Below are positions 50,301-62,300 of a DNA stretch of 64,000 nt, piece by piece. Where the stretch lies: positions 84,772,218 through 84,836,217 of the forward strand of contig OX419755.1 of NCBI GenBank assembly GCA_948567375.1, read 5' to 3'. The notes under the pieces are model-generated. The model saw nothing but the letters and a program-made list of their open reading frames with translations, was not told the DNA's origin and ran no database searches. Within the stretch, counting starts at the first letter, position 1. Each line of letters opens with the position of its first letter. Origin of the DNA: Lunularia cruciata (taxonomy: Eukaryota; Streptophyta; Marchantiopsida; Lunulariales; Lunulariaceae). A program made the position numbers and the translations under genes.

Positions 50301-53300
50301 GTAGGCAGGATATCCAAAAACTTTCAAAGCTGAAAGATTAGCTTTCTTACCACTCCATCATTCTTCAAGAGTTCTTCCTTGCAATGCCGTGGTACCACTG
50401 ATATTTCTAAGGAAATTTGCAGTGCTAATTGCAACGCCCCAAAACTTTCTCTCTAGCTTGGCATGTTGAAGCATGGCCAATGCTTTGTCCACCAGTGTCC
50501 TATTCAACTTTCCTGCAACTCCATTCTGTGCAGTACTGTCTCTGGCAGTATAATCAAGGAGAATTCCTTTCTCTGACAGAAAAGAGATGAATTCCTCATT
50601 CCTGTACTCTCTGCCTCCATCTGTTCTCAATCGCTTGACTTTCCTCCCAGTCTGCAACTCAGCCATGGCTACAAACTTCTGGAATTTTCGCAGCATTTCA
50701 TCCTTGCTTTTCATGAGATAGATAAAGCTCTTTCTACTGTAGTCATCCACAAAGGAAATATAGTAGGCTGCTCCACTCAATGACTTTTCAGTCATGTATC
50801 CCCACACATCAGAATGAATAACATCTAGAAGACCAGAAGCTCTAGATGAAGATTTCTTGGGGATAAGAGCCTTGTGTGCCTTACCTTCTGCACACCCAAT
50901 GCACAATTCGAGGTTTCCTTTGGGATCTAGTTTCAACCCCTCCACTACCTTCTCTAAAGCATGTAGGTTTTGCTCTGACAAGTGCCCTTACCTCAAATGC
51001 CACAGATGCATATCATTTCTGTTTTCTGCTACCAATGCAGAATCAGAGCAATCAGCTTCCATCAACTTGAACAGCTTCCCTTTGGCAGTACCATACCCAA
51101 GGACCAACTCTCCTTTCTTCAAAGTGCATTGATTTCTGTTGCTCTCAAACAGAACATCCACTCCATGAGGCGATGGTCCATGAGGCGATGTACTGATATC
51201 AAGTTCTTGGTGTAATCTGGAACATAGAGCGCATCTTCCAAATAGCTCTTATAAGAACTTGTATTAGATCTTCCCATGAAGGCAATAGGAACTTTGCCAG
51301 TTCCTAACACTGGATTCAAGAGTCCCAGGTCCACTACGAACACTCTTGGGACTCTTCAGAGGTTGAAGAGTTGAGAATAGCTCCTTCTGGTAACAGATAT
51401 GAGAGGTGGCTCCAGAATCCAAGAACCATCCAGAACTGTTTGTGGACAACTGAGATTCTGCCAGCACTCCACAGTCTATCTCTTCTGCTGAGTACCTCTC
51501 CTCATCGCTTTCCCTCATTGCACGCCTCTGTGTTGTAAGGTGAACTCACATATTTTTGACCTTTTACTGGTTGAGATCTCTTGCCTACCTTGTTCAGCTC
51601 TCGTTCTCTCGTTTGTCCTCTCTTGGGACATCTAGGTGCAACATGATCTTTCTCATGACAAAAATAACAGGTCTTGTCATCAACACTACTAACTCCTTTA
51701 CCAGATTTACTCACTCTTCTATCTGGCACTCTCCTTGACCAAGAAGAAGCATTGAACAGAGCAGAATCTCCCAAACCATTAAACTTCATTTCTATGTCCT
51801 CTCTGTCTCTACTAAACACTAGCAATTTGTTTATCACATAATCCCATGTGACAACTTCAACATGTAAACTTTCAGAGCTACTAGGACACAGTGATAGCTT
51901 GGAGGGAGAGTCTTCAAGAGATGGTTGATCTCAATTTCTCTGTAAAGGTACACTCATCCTCCTTGACACTCTTGAAGACCTTCTGTAACTTTGACAAGTG
52001 CAAAGTAAAGTCATCACCATCTTGCAGCTTCATATTCCACATCCCATACCAGATCCTACTGGAACTTTCCAACCTCTCAACAGAGTAAAAATTCTTGAGT
52101 TTGTGCCAAATCTCCCAACTCCAAGCATAAGTGTCTACTAGGTCTCTGACTGGCTCTTGCATAACCCTTATCAGAAACCTCCTAGTAGTAGTGTGCTTGA
52201 TTCTCTCTTCCTTGTTGGACTCAAGCTCATCTATATCATGAGCTTCTAATGCCAAGTCTAAACAGTCATAACTGTCTAAGATACATTTCACATCCAAAAC
52301 CCCAGTTTTGTGGTTAGTGTTTCCCAGTTTCTCTAGCTCTTTGAGTTCTCCTATTAACCCCAGTGGTGATTGTGGGCCCATAACCTGATGAGAACCGTTC
52401 TTTCTGTTCTTTGAAGGAAAAGGTCTATCCTCAGTCATTCTGACTTCTGACGTATCAGACATTCTAGCACTCAGCTTTCCCAATCTCACCAGAGTAGACA
52501 CTCCTGATTTCACACAACAGTATTCAATTCACTCTTTTTCAGAACCTTCAAAGATAATACACAGCAATCATTCACACAACATGAAAGACACCCCAGAGTT
52601 AAGCAACGTAAAACACACCTGAAACAAGATACAAGGTGTTGGGAATGACCTTGTAGGAAAACTGACTTAAACAAGCACCGAGAACACACATATATACACC
52701 AGGCGTCCATAGCGCTTGCTGTGATATATTGATATCCAAGTCCTCGGATGCTTTGCTTGTCTTCCCTTGTTCTCTGAGCGATTTATACTTCTAGTGCTCT
52801 GTCTCATCCACTTTCTCGGATTTTCGTTTCCTGACTCAGCTCTTCCTTGACCCACGATATTTACAGACTATTACTTGTCTCTTGCCACCAGTTTATCTCC
52901 ATCCTTTTCAGCTGTCCGTTTCTTCCTATTGTATTTATTTTTCTACTTATGTGGGAGGACTGTCTCCAGTTCTTTGCAGGCTGCATCTCAAATATGCGAG
53001 TTGCTATCTAATGGTTTCCACGTGACAGTTATCTCGCCTTTCATTCGATGATGTTTCTCATATAGATATGCTGGTGTTTCAATATGTTTCTTTCGATTAT
53101 GCCATTGCTGCAGATTACCTTCGATGCATTCTAACTTAGCGATTTCATACTACTCTAGCCTTGCGTGTAGCTTACCTTCCGTGCATTCTACCCTCGGGGT
53201 TTGAAATTCCTAGTGTTGCGTATCATGTACATATTGTTCATTGCTCATTTGCACTTCATGAGTTCTGGATAACCTGTTCCCAGAACGATTTCAGTTCTCG

Positions 53301-56300
53301 TATACCTATATATATACACCTAAGTAGGCTTGTTTACAATACCGGTGATCAGGACTTATTCTTGACTGTTTATTTAGGCACTGGTCAGCACAGTTTCTGT
53401 TCTCATATATATATATACATGTCTCATGTTTGATGCATCGCTCATACTCAGCTCTGTGACTATCCACTTTCTTCCCTTTTGCCCCAACTCACATCTGTTG
53501 TTTTACTTCATGGTTCCCTTGTATGTGTTCTGAACAGTCTGTCATTTTCAGTTTCCCCAGAATGGTGTATTTTTGAGTTGTAGGTCGTCAATTACAGCTT
53601 GTTTCTTACTCTCCTTACATTACTTCGCGTTTCGGTATATCTGCTCTCTCCCGTCGATAAGGATGCATTGATATTACAAGTAGAGTCATAAGTAGCATAG
53701 CTACTATGATATGTCGCGATATACTCTATCCAGCCTATTGGGTTATAGTGCATCCCCTCCCCCTGGAGTTAGTCTTGGTATACTCTGTACTGTCTAGTGA
53801 GTTATAGTGCATTCCTCCTGGAGTTAGTCTCCACAATATCTCTGTTCTGAGCCTTTCATCTGCTCACACGAACTGAATACCCTTGCTGTTGTTTGGTTGA
53901 CACGTGGCACCATCTCACACGGTGGGTCTCCCTTCCTTCACAGTTCCCAAGGCCTCTCTCAGCACCCGAGGCCATCCTTCTCTCGGAAACCGTCTCCTTG
54001 TCCTTTGCTTTCTGCTCGTTTGGGTTATAGTTCTTGCTTAGCCCATAGTGCGTTCTCTCGTTAGTTCCACCTTTTCATGCCTGTCCGTTCTGCCTTATTC
54101 TCTGCTCTCTAGCTCTCAGCTTCACACTCTTCTAACTTGGCTCATTCCTTTGTTTTCTTACTAACTCCTCGTGGTTTCTTTGTGCTTCGCTCTCTGGATT
54201 TTACTTGCTGCTAACCCTGATAGACTTTGTCCTTGCAGGCATTTTCTAGGGATGTCTCGCATCACTCACACTCTCCTGCTTTTGATCTTATTTTCTTCTT
54301 TCCCTTTTTCACAATTTCGTTCATGCCTACATTCTGCATTCTATTTCTGCTCTTTTGGGACTTTAAGCTCCAGTTGTTCATTTCTGTAGCCTTCCATTTC
54401 TGTAACCTTCCCCTGGCAGTTCATTATTTCGTGTAGCACTGCTGAAAGATGGCTGTTTATTACTTCAAGCGGCGCTGTTGGAAGCAACCGAGTTTGCCTT
54501 GGCACTCATGAGTTTTCGAGTATAAACTCGGGACGAGGAGTACTGACAATTGTTCAGCTACTTCGGCACTGCGTGAGGCATTGATGAAGTCGTTGGTGTT
54601 ATCGTGGAGGTTTACTGTGGCCGCCTTCTGCTTCCTTCAGTTGTTTGGCGTATCCGGACTGCAATGTCCATAGCACTGGGTGTGATGTACTTTATCCTGT
54701 CCTCTTACGTCTCGCTCTAGTTACACTCTTACATTTCTACCAGTTTCTGTAGCCATATCCTTTGCGAAATGCCCGCCACATCCACACATTCCTCTACTAT
54801 TTCACTCCCTAGTCTTTTCCCTTCGTTCTCTGACTGCTTCCTGCCTCGCCCTCTAGTGTTTACTGTGTTCCTCCCCAACTCCATCCCATGTTCTTCATCT
54901 TCATCTATGCACTGTATCCTGGTGGGCTCTTACAGCAAGTGTCCTATTCCTCTCGCTTCATCCACGCACTGCATCCTGGCGGGCTCTTACAGCACATAGC
55001 ACGTTTCCTATGCCTCTCGCTATCGGTTGCATTGCTGCTCTCGATTTCATTATTTTTACTTGTGAACTCTTGTGAGAAAATGAAATGAGTAGTATAAAAT
55101 AGATTAACCTTGAAAAACCCCTTGGATTGAGATTATATACATGCAGAGATCAGACTCAAAATACCTGAAGGGTGTGTTAACATGTTCCACATGTAACTCA
55201 TGTGGAACAGTACTCTAATGTGTTCACATGTGATCACGAACAATGATCACGAACAGTGTTGGCACATGAACAGTGCTTGCGCATGAATAGTGCTCTCAAA
55301 TGAATACTAACTAACATGTACCATTATAAGTCTAACACCCCCTCTTAATGGACATTTTGTTATTGTCTATTATCTATAACTCCTAGTGCTTGACAAAACT
55401 TTGTATGCAGTTCTCTAGTCAATCCCTTCGTAAAAATGTCTGCAGTATTATCTCTGGTGTCCACCCGTGAAACAGAGATCTCCTTGTCTTCCACCTTTTC
55501 TCTGACAAAGTGGAATCTGCTGTCTATGTGCTTTGTTCTCTCATGGTGCTTTGTTGGAGTAACAAGATCAATTCTGCTGTTGCTGTCGCAGTACAGCTTC
55601 ATCGTGTCTCCAGGAAAACCCAGGTCACTTAACAAGCGCTTGAGCCATACTGCTTCAGTCGCTGCCTTTGACAAGGCCATGTATTCAGCTTCAATGCTGG
55701 ATAAAGAAACAGAAGCTTGCCTTTTGCTTGACCAACAAACAGCTGCATTACAGAAGATAAAGCAATATCCTCCTGTAGATCGTCTTGTGTCTTGATCTCC
55801 TCCCCAATCTGAGTGGGAGTACTAGATGCATGATAAGTTAGGCCCTGTGATAGTGTACCTTGAATGTAACGGAAGATCCTTTTGATAGCCTTCCAATGGT
55901 TCAGGCTAGGATTTGCCATATACTTGGCAACTGAACTGACAGCATAAGCCAGATCAGGCCTAGTGCTGACCATGGCCCACATCAAACTCCCCACTGCAGA
56001 TTGGTAAGGTACTGTTTTCATATACTCTCTCTCTTGATCAGTTTTTGGACAATCCTGAAGACTTATAATCTCACTCCTCGACTCTACAGGATTGTAAACA
56101 GGTTTACAGTCTTGCATATGAAAACGAGTAAAAATCTCTCTTGAGATAGACTGATCTTTCTTTGTTTTCTGTCTCTTGTGACTTGCAACTGAAGACAATG
56201 ACTAATCTCTCCCAGATCAGTCACCTCAAAACCCTGTTTAAGAGACTCTTTGACAGAGGAGAAGAGAAAGGTTATTGCTGGCAAGGATGCAGTCATCTAC

Positions 56301-59300
56301 ATAAAGAGGTAAGATGACAAAATGAGAACCAGAATGGAAGATATAGAGATTAGAATCAGCTCCAGAGCGTTGAAATCCCAAACCTAGTAAAAACTGATCA
56401 AACTTGTGATACCACTGTCTGGCAGACTGTTTGAGACCATACAAAGCCTTGTAGAGCTGTAAAACCAATTGCCCTTGTTTAGTGGCTTGTTGGTGCTTAT
56501 GCTGGTCAGGAGTCAGCAAGCCAGGAGGAATGTGCATGTAGATTTTCTCAGTCAATGTGCCATTGAGAAAAGCTGTTTGACATCAAGAGCATGCACTTCC
56601 AAATCATTCTGAGCTGAGTAAGCAAGCAGCACGCCAATTGTTGTCAATTTGACAACAGGAGAGTAGGTCTCTGTGTAGTCAATACCTGGAACTTGAGAGA
56701 AACCACGAGCAACAAGTCGAGCCTTGTACCTTTGGATCAAGCGTTGTGCATCGTATTTCTTCTTAAAAATCCACTTACAGGTGATTGCCTTGTGACCTGC
56801 TGGTAACTCAGTGATGACCCATGTCTGATTGTTCTCCATGGACTGAAGCTCATCTTGAATAGCCTCAAACCATTTATTGGAATCAGGTCAATAGCAGCTT
56901 CATAAGTGTCTGGATCAGGGTCAGATGCAGAGTAATGCACGCTCAATGCATTAGCAGACTCCAACAGTGCATCATATTTTCGAACTGGAGTGCAAACCCT
57001 GGTGCCTTGACGTACAGAAGGTGCTTGAACAGCATCTGGAGAAGGTAGAGGTTTTGGCCTTCTAGAGTAAACAATGATAGAGGATCCTGAGGACCTGTGT
57101 GGAATGCCAGAACTAGAAGGTAAGGATTGTAGTGAAGAAGATAATGGAGAAAGAATTGTTGGAGCTGTAAGATTGTGGAGAGGAGGGGAATGAGTAGGAG
57201 TTGGTGAGGATGGGCTGTGGGTAGACTCAGAACTAGAAGTAGGAGAGGGAATGAAAATTGTCGGATCACAGATGAAATCCAGTTGAACATCCTGAGGGTC
57301 AGAACACTGTTTATGTTCATGGGCATAGGTATGTTCCTGAAATTGAACATCTCTTGACAGAAAAATGGAGTTATCAGATATTTTCAGTAGTCTATAAGCT
57401 TTACTATTCTGATCATAACCAAGGAAGATACACTTGGAAGACTTAGAATCAAGTTTAGATCTGGAAGAAAATGGAACATGTGCATAAGCAATGCAACAAA
57501 AAATGCGAAGTAGGGATAGATTAGGTTTATAACCAAACCAAAGTTGGAAGGGTGTGAGTTCGGAGGAGATGGCTTTGGTAGGACTTCGATTTTGCAGAAA
57601 GTTGACAGTGTGTAGTGCCTCTCCCCAGTAAGGCTTGGGGAGTCCAGACTCAAATAACATAGTGCGGACTGCTTCCACCAATGTTCTGTTCTTTCTCCCA
57701 GCAACACCATTCTGCTGAGGAGTATGTGGAGTGTTGAACTTGCGCATGATACTTTTGCCTTTGCAGAAAAGATGAAAATCTGCAGAGTTGTATTCACCAC
57801 CATTGTCTGAGCACAACACCCGAACCTTCTGATTGAGTTGAGTCTCTGTATAGGTCACATATTCTTGAAAACAAGTAAAAACTTCATGTCTGAACTTGAG
57901 TAGATACAAGAATGTGTACCTTGTGTAATCATCAATGGAGGTCACAAAGTATATGTAACCAGTGTAGGTAGCAGAAGAGATAGGACCACAAACATCAGAA
58001 TGGATGAGAGCCAACGGAACAGGGGCTCTAGTAGCTCCTTCCTGAGGAAAGGGAATTCGAGTTTGCTTGCCATGAAGACAAGGTGAGCAAACAAGAAACA
58101 AATGAGTATGGATCCTATCCATCCCAGCAACCAGATCTTTGTCTTGTAGAAGTTGAAGTCGATTCTTGCTGATGTGCCCAAGTCGTCGATGCCATAGGGA
58201 AGTAATAGCAGAAGATGTATTCCTAGCTGGAATAGAGATTGCAGCAGCTTGGGATGGCTGAGACTGAGTTGATGTAGAGACTCCAGCATCTTGAGGTTGC
58301 TGAATGGATTCTCCCAGAAGCCAAAAGTTATCCAATCTAGGACAGGATGCAATCAGATTCTGCAGATCATCATAAACGAAAATGTTGGTTTCCTTCAACT
58401 GACATGATCCATGTGACTTGCTCAACTGAAGTGCTGAATAGAGATTCTTGTTCAGCAAAGGAACATGTAGAACATCTTCTAGCATGTAGGACTTCTCTGA
58501 ACAAGCAAGCTTAACAGAAACTGTCCCATGGCCTAGAATAGCAATGTTGGAACCATCAGCCAAGTAAACTTGTCTAGGTGGTGAGTATGCTTCATAGACC
58601 AAGAAACAGGTTCGTTGGTAGGTCATGTGCTGAGAAGCAGCAGTGTCGATGTACCATCTCTTGTCCTGAGTGACTGAAGGAACAACATCAACGTTGTACA
58701 AAGAGAGGTGAGTTGTAGAAGCATTGGAGTGATGGTGTTCCTTGCCTCCTTTCTCCCTTGTATCAGTAATGCGCTTGCGACAGTCTTTGATGTGATGTCC
58801 CTTCTTTGAGCAGTAGTGACAGATGATAGAAGGTCTGAAGGAATTTCCTCCAGACGATATAGAGAAATAACTCTGTTTCTGACCAGAAGGTCGGCGGAAA
58901 GAGTTCTGACCAGGGGAAGGATTCTGACCAAAAAATCTGCTGAAAGAGTTCTGACCAGAAAAACCATGAGATTCATTCTTCCAGCTCCCCTTGCCTTTAC
59001 CTTTGTTTCTGTAAGTAGATGTAACGCCTTGTGTGACTGCTAGAGCAGTTGTTTGCTCTACAAGACCTTCATGCTTCATACTGATCTCTTCTTGAAGAAG
59101 AAGAGCAATGACATCAGAGAGATGTAGTGCCTTCTGTGTTCGCAATGATTGCAAAAAATACTTAAAACTAGGAGGCATAGATCTCATCAAATGGAGCTTA
59201 GCCTGCTGGTCATCAATTGGGTTGTTCACCTTAGCTAATTGGGTGAGGACTCCTCGAAAATTGATAATGTGCTTGGCTACACTGGTGCCTTCACGCATCT

Positions 59301-62300
59301 TCAAATTCATCAAAGTGTCCAGTAGGTACATGATTGTGACATCATTGGTACTTTCTTATATGGTTGTTAAATCCATCTATGCTTTGTTTGCCAAAATGTG
59401 CATGCTGATGGTAGGAACAAACTCAGGAGCTAATGCTGAATTAATTGTTTCAAGAGCAACAAGATTCCTATGCTCCCAATCAGGTAGAGTAGCAGCTGAG
59501 GTGGGCTTAACTTTAGTACCATCAACAATTGTAAAAACTGAAGCCACCTTCAGTTTGAGGGCAAGACAATATTTCCAAGATTGGAAATAATTGCCATTGA
59601 ATTTGACAAAGGTTGAGTCAAATCGTATGGCTGGAGTAGCAAATATTGCACCAGCAGGAGCACCAACACCAGCAGCAGCAGGAGCACCAACCTCTCAGTG
59701 GAAGCACCAACACCAGGACCAACACCAGCAGCACCAGCAGCAGACATGATGATTTGATGCACAGAGGATAGTGGAGAATATCTCTCCCAAAACCCAGACT
59801 AACAGAGGAGGCTAACAGAGGATATAAGAGAAAATTCTCTCCTAAATCCCAGAGAAAAAGACACTCTTCAGAGGAGGAACAAGGGACTCTTGTTTTTCCA
59901 GATACACTAGTGTATAAAACTTAGGCCTCTCAGAATTTCGAAATTTGTGTGTGTGTGCTAAGGTGTCCCCTAGCAGCTAAAAGGAATTCTGAAACTTAGA
60001 GCTCTGATACCATGTGAGAAAATGAAATGAGTAGTATGAAATAGATGAACCTTGAAGAACCCTTGGACTGGGATTATATACATGCAGAGATCAGACTCAA
60101 AATACCTGAAGGGTGTGTTAACATGTTACACATGTAACTCATGTGGAACAGTACTCTAATGTGTTCACATGTAACTCATGTGAACAGTGATCATGAACAG
60201 TGCTGGCGCATGAATAGTACTCTCAAATGAATAATAACTAACATGTCCCATTATAAGTCTAACAACTCTTACCTCAAGCTTTCTAACCCACGCTCTCGTC
60301 GGCCTTGCTGCTCTCGATTTCACGTTCTTCAATGTCCATTGGCAGTACGGTTTCTCAATTTCTTGCACTTATGCCTTTGCTGCAAGTTACTTTGTTGCAC
60401 TTATGGTATTCTCCATTTCTTGCACTTATGCCTTTGCTGCAGGTTACTTTGTTGCACTTATGCTTTTGCTGCAGGTTATTTTCGATGCATTTTACATTAC
60501 AGCTTTAATACTACTCTAGCACTGTAATTCAAGTACATGTTGTTTATCGAATAGTGCACTTCATGAGTTCTGGATAACCCGTTCCCAGAACAGCTTCTGC
60601 TCTCATATACCAATATATACACCTAAGTATGCCCTGGGGAGTTGCTTTGCACAACCCTAATTAGGGCTGCGCCCCCACATTACTCTAATGAGTATTTAGC
60701 AGAACTCTAGAGAAAACTATCAAGTTGCTAAAAATAGAGAAGTTATTAAACTAGAAATTAACTAAACTAACATTTTATATCCTGTCCTCTTTCGCATTGC
60801 CCTCGTTACAGTGTTACACTTCGATATGTCTCTGCAGCAGCACCATCGACTAAGCTCCTACATTGTTCCACTCCTCCCTTCCCCAGCTAATTCCCTCCCT
60901 ATTATTTTTCCCTCGCGCCTTGCCTGCTTCATGGTTCGACCTCCAGTGTCTACAGTGTTCCTACCCAACTCCAGCCTACGTTTTAGTTTTCATCTGCCAT
61001 GCACTACTTACTGGTGGTCAATTACATAATGTTTTGTATTTCTCGCATTCGTTTGAATAGCTGTTATCAATTTCAAGTTGTTTACTAGTCCTTTAAATAT
61101 ATGTTATTTTCAATTTGTTGCAATTATGCTTTTGCTTCAGGTTACATTCGATGCATTTTACTTTATGGATTTATCATTATTCTAGCATGTGGGTGAAGTG
61201 CATAAAGTACATCTTGGGTACCTATCATTTGCATTTCATTAGTTCTAGATCACTTGTTCCTAGAACGGCTTCTGCTCTCATCTACCTGTATCCAGTCCTC
61301 TCACGCGATGCTCCCGCCCAGGGAAGACACCATCGAGTACTCTCCCACTTCGCTCCACTTCACTTATCATCAACTAAAGCTCTGCTTTTTGCTGCTTGCT
61401 CAATGTTTCTCTGTTTGATGGTTCTCTGCTTTCAATTTCAGATGCTTAACCTGTTGTGTCTTGGTTCTTATTCCAAACTGTATACTAGTTCTCTGCATGC
61501 GCTACTTATGATGTGTATCTATCACGTCCTTGCTTCCGCTTATGTTCGTAATGCTAGATTCACTTACATTCCATTTGGTTAGATTCGATTCATATCGATT
61601 TTCTTACAATCATGCATGCATTTCATATGCACTTCATATGCACGTTCTCTGTTCCATACTTAGTGGGTAACATCCCTGTTCTTCGAGCGGCTTCTGCTCC
61701 CATTTTTCAAATATATCAATTAGTAACATCACTGCTGGCTCAGTCCTTTCACTCTTTATTCTTCTCCCCAAACTCTCTGTGGTGTTGGTTGTGCAGATGA
61801 CGATACTAAGGACAGCAGAATGAACGACGGGGACAGCAAACACGATAGGAAGTCATCGAGACTTCGAGCAAAAAGTAGTCTTCTATTCAGGTCAGAATCC
61901 GATCAGAGTGAGGGTTACCAAGATAGCTGGCGCGGGGACAGGGAGGAAGTAGACTTGTTCGACGACGACATGGAAATGGAAATGGAAATTGAGATGTCGG
62001 TCGGTGAAGAAGATGGAAGAGGTGGAGACCAAGGGCATCTTCCAGGATCAAGCTTGAATTTACGCCTTAGACCAAGAGTTGAAGGACGTGAACGGTTAAA
62101 TAGAAGTCTTTCACCAGGGTTTACAAATTCAACGGCTGGAGTAAACAACGACCATGTTGTGACGGAGGTAATCAAATAATCTTAGTATCTGAGTCTGCTG
62201 GAAGTTGTTGGCCCTATTCAACCAGTAGGGTCTTTTATTTCTTGCCTTATCAAAGAGCTCAGAGGCTGGTCACACAGTCTTTTTGTGGTCATGTTGACTG

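Larger units (their letters stand above)
48031..52700 (-). mobile_element. C2: Ty1/copia element of a second family, with permuted ends
   Basis: Minus strand. The right end (5') carries only the LTR part from the TATA region onward (52386-52700). The left end (3') carries only the U3 part (48031-48200). Both stop at the same 8-mer, TATACACC. Inside are gag (about 51502-52462), protease (51264-51518), integrase (50358-50981), a linker (49602-50249), RT (49011-49367 and upstream pieces) and RNase H (48333-49007). Stops and frameshifts throughout. It lies inside intron 13, antisense to the host gene. Confidence 0.88.
55071..60264 (-). mobile_element. C3: Ty1/copia element with target duplication
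   Basis: 5.2 kb on the minus strand, flanked by ACTCT on both sides (55066-55070 and 60265-60269). 5' LTR 60013-60264, primer site 60001-60012 (perfect TGGTATCAGAGC), gag to integrase largely in one frame (56737-59331, 864 codons), RT and RNase H in broken frames (55360-56839), purine tract AAGAGGGGG, 3' LTR 55071-55337. Same family as C1 but better preserved, so a later insertion. Confidence 0.92.
43922..61796 (+). other. ASG2 intron 13 (17.9 kb)
   Basis: Donor GTAAGT, acceptor GTTGTGCAG. It contains copia elements C2 and C3, partial LTRs of the C2 family and many copies of a composite intronic repeat of about 0.9 kb. Despite its size the flanking exons join in phase and match the family, so the intron is probably removed normally. 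The non-element sequence is pyrimidine-rich and full of CTGCAG-type acceptor look-alikes. Confidence 0.85.
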
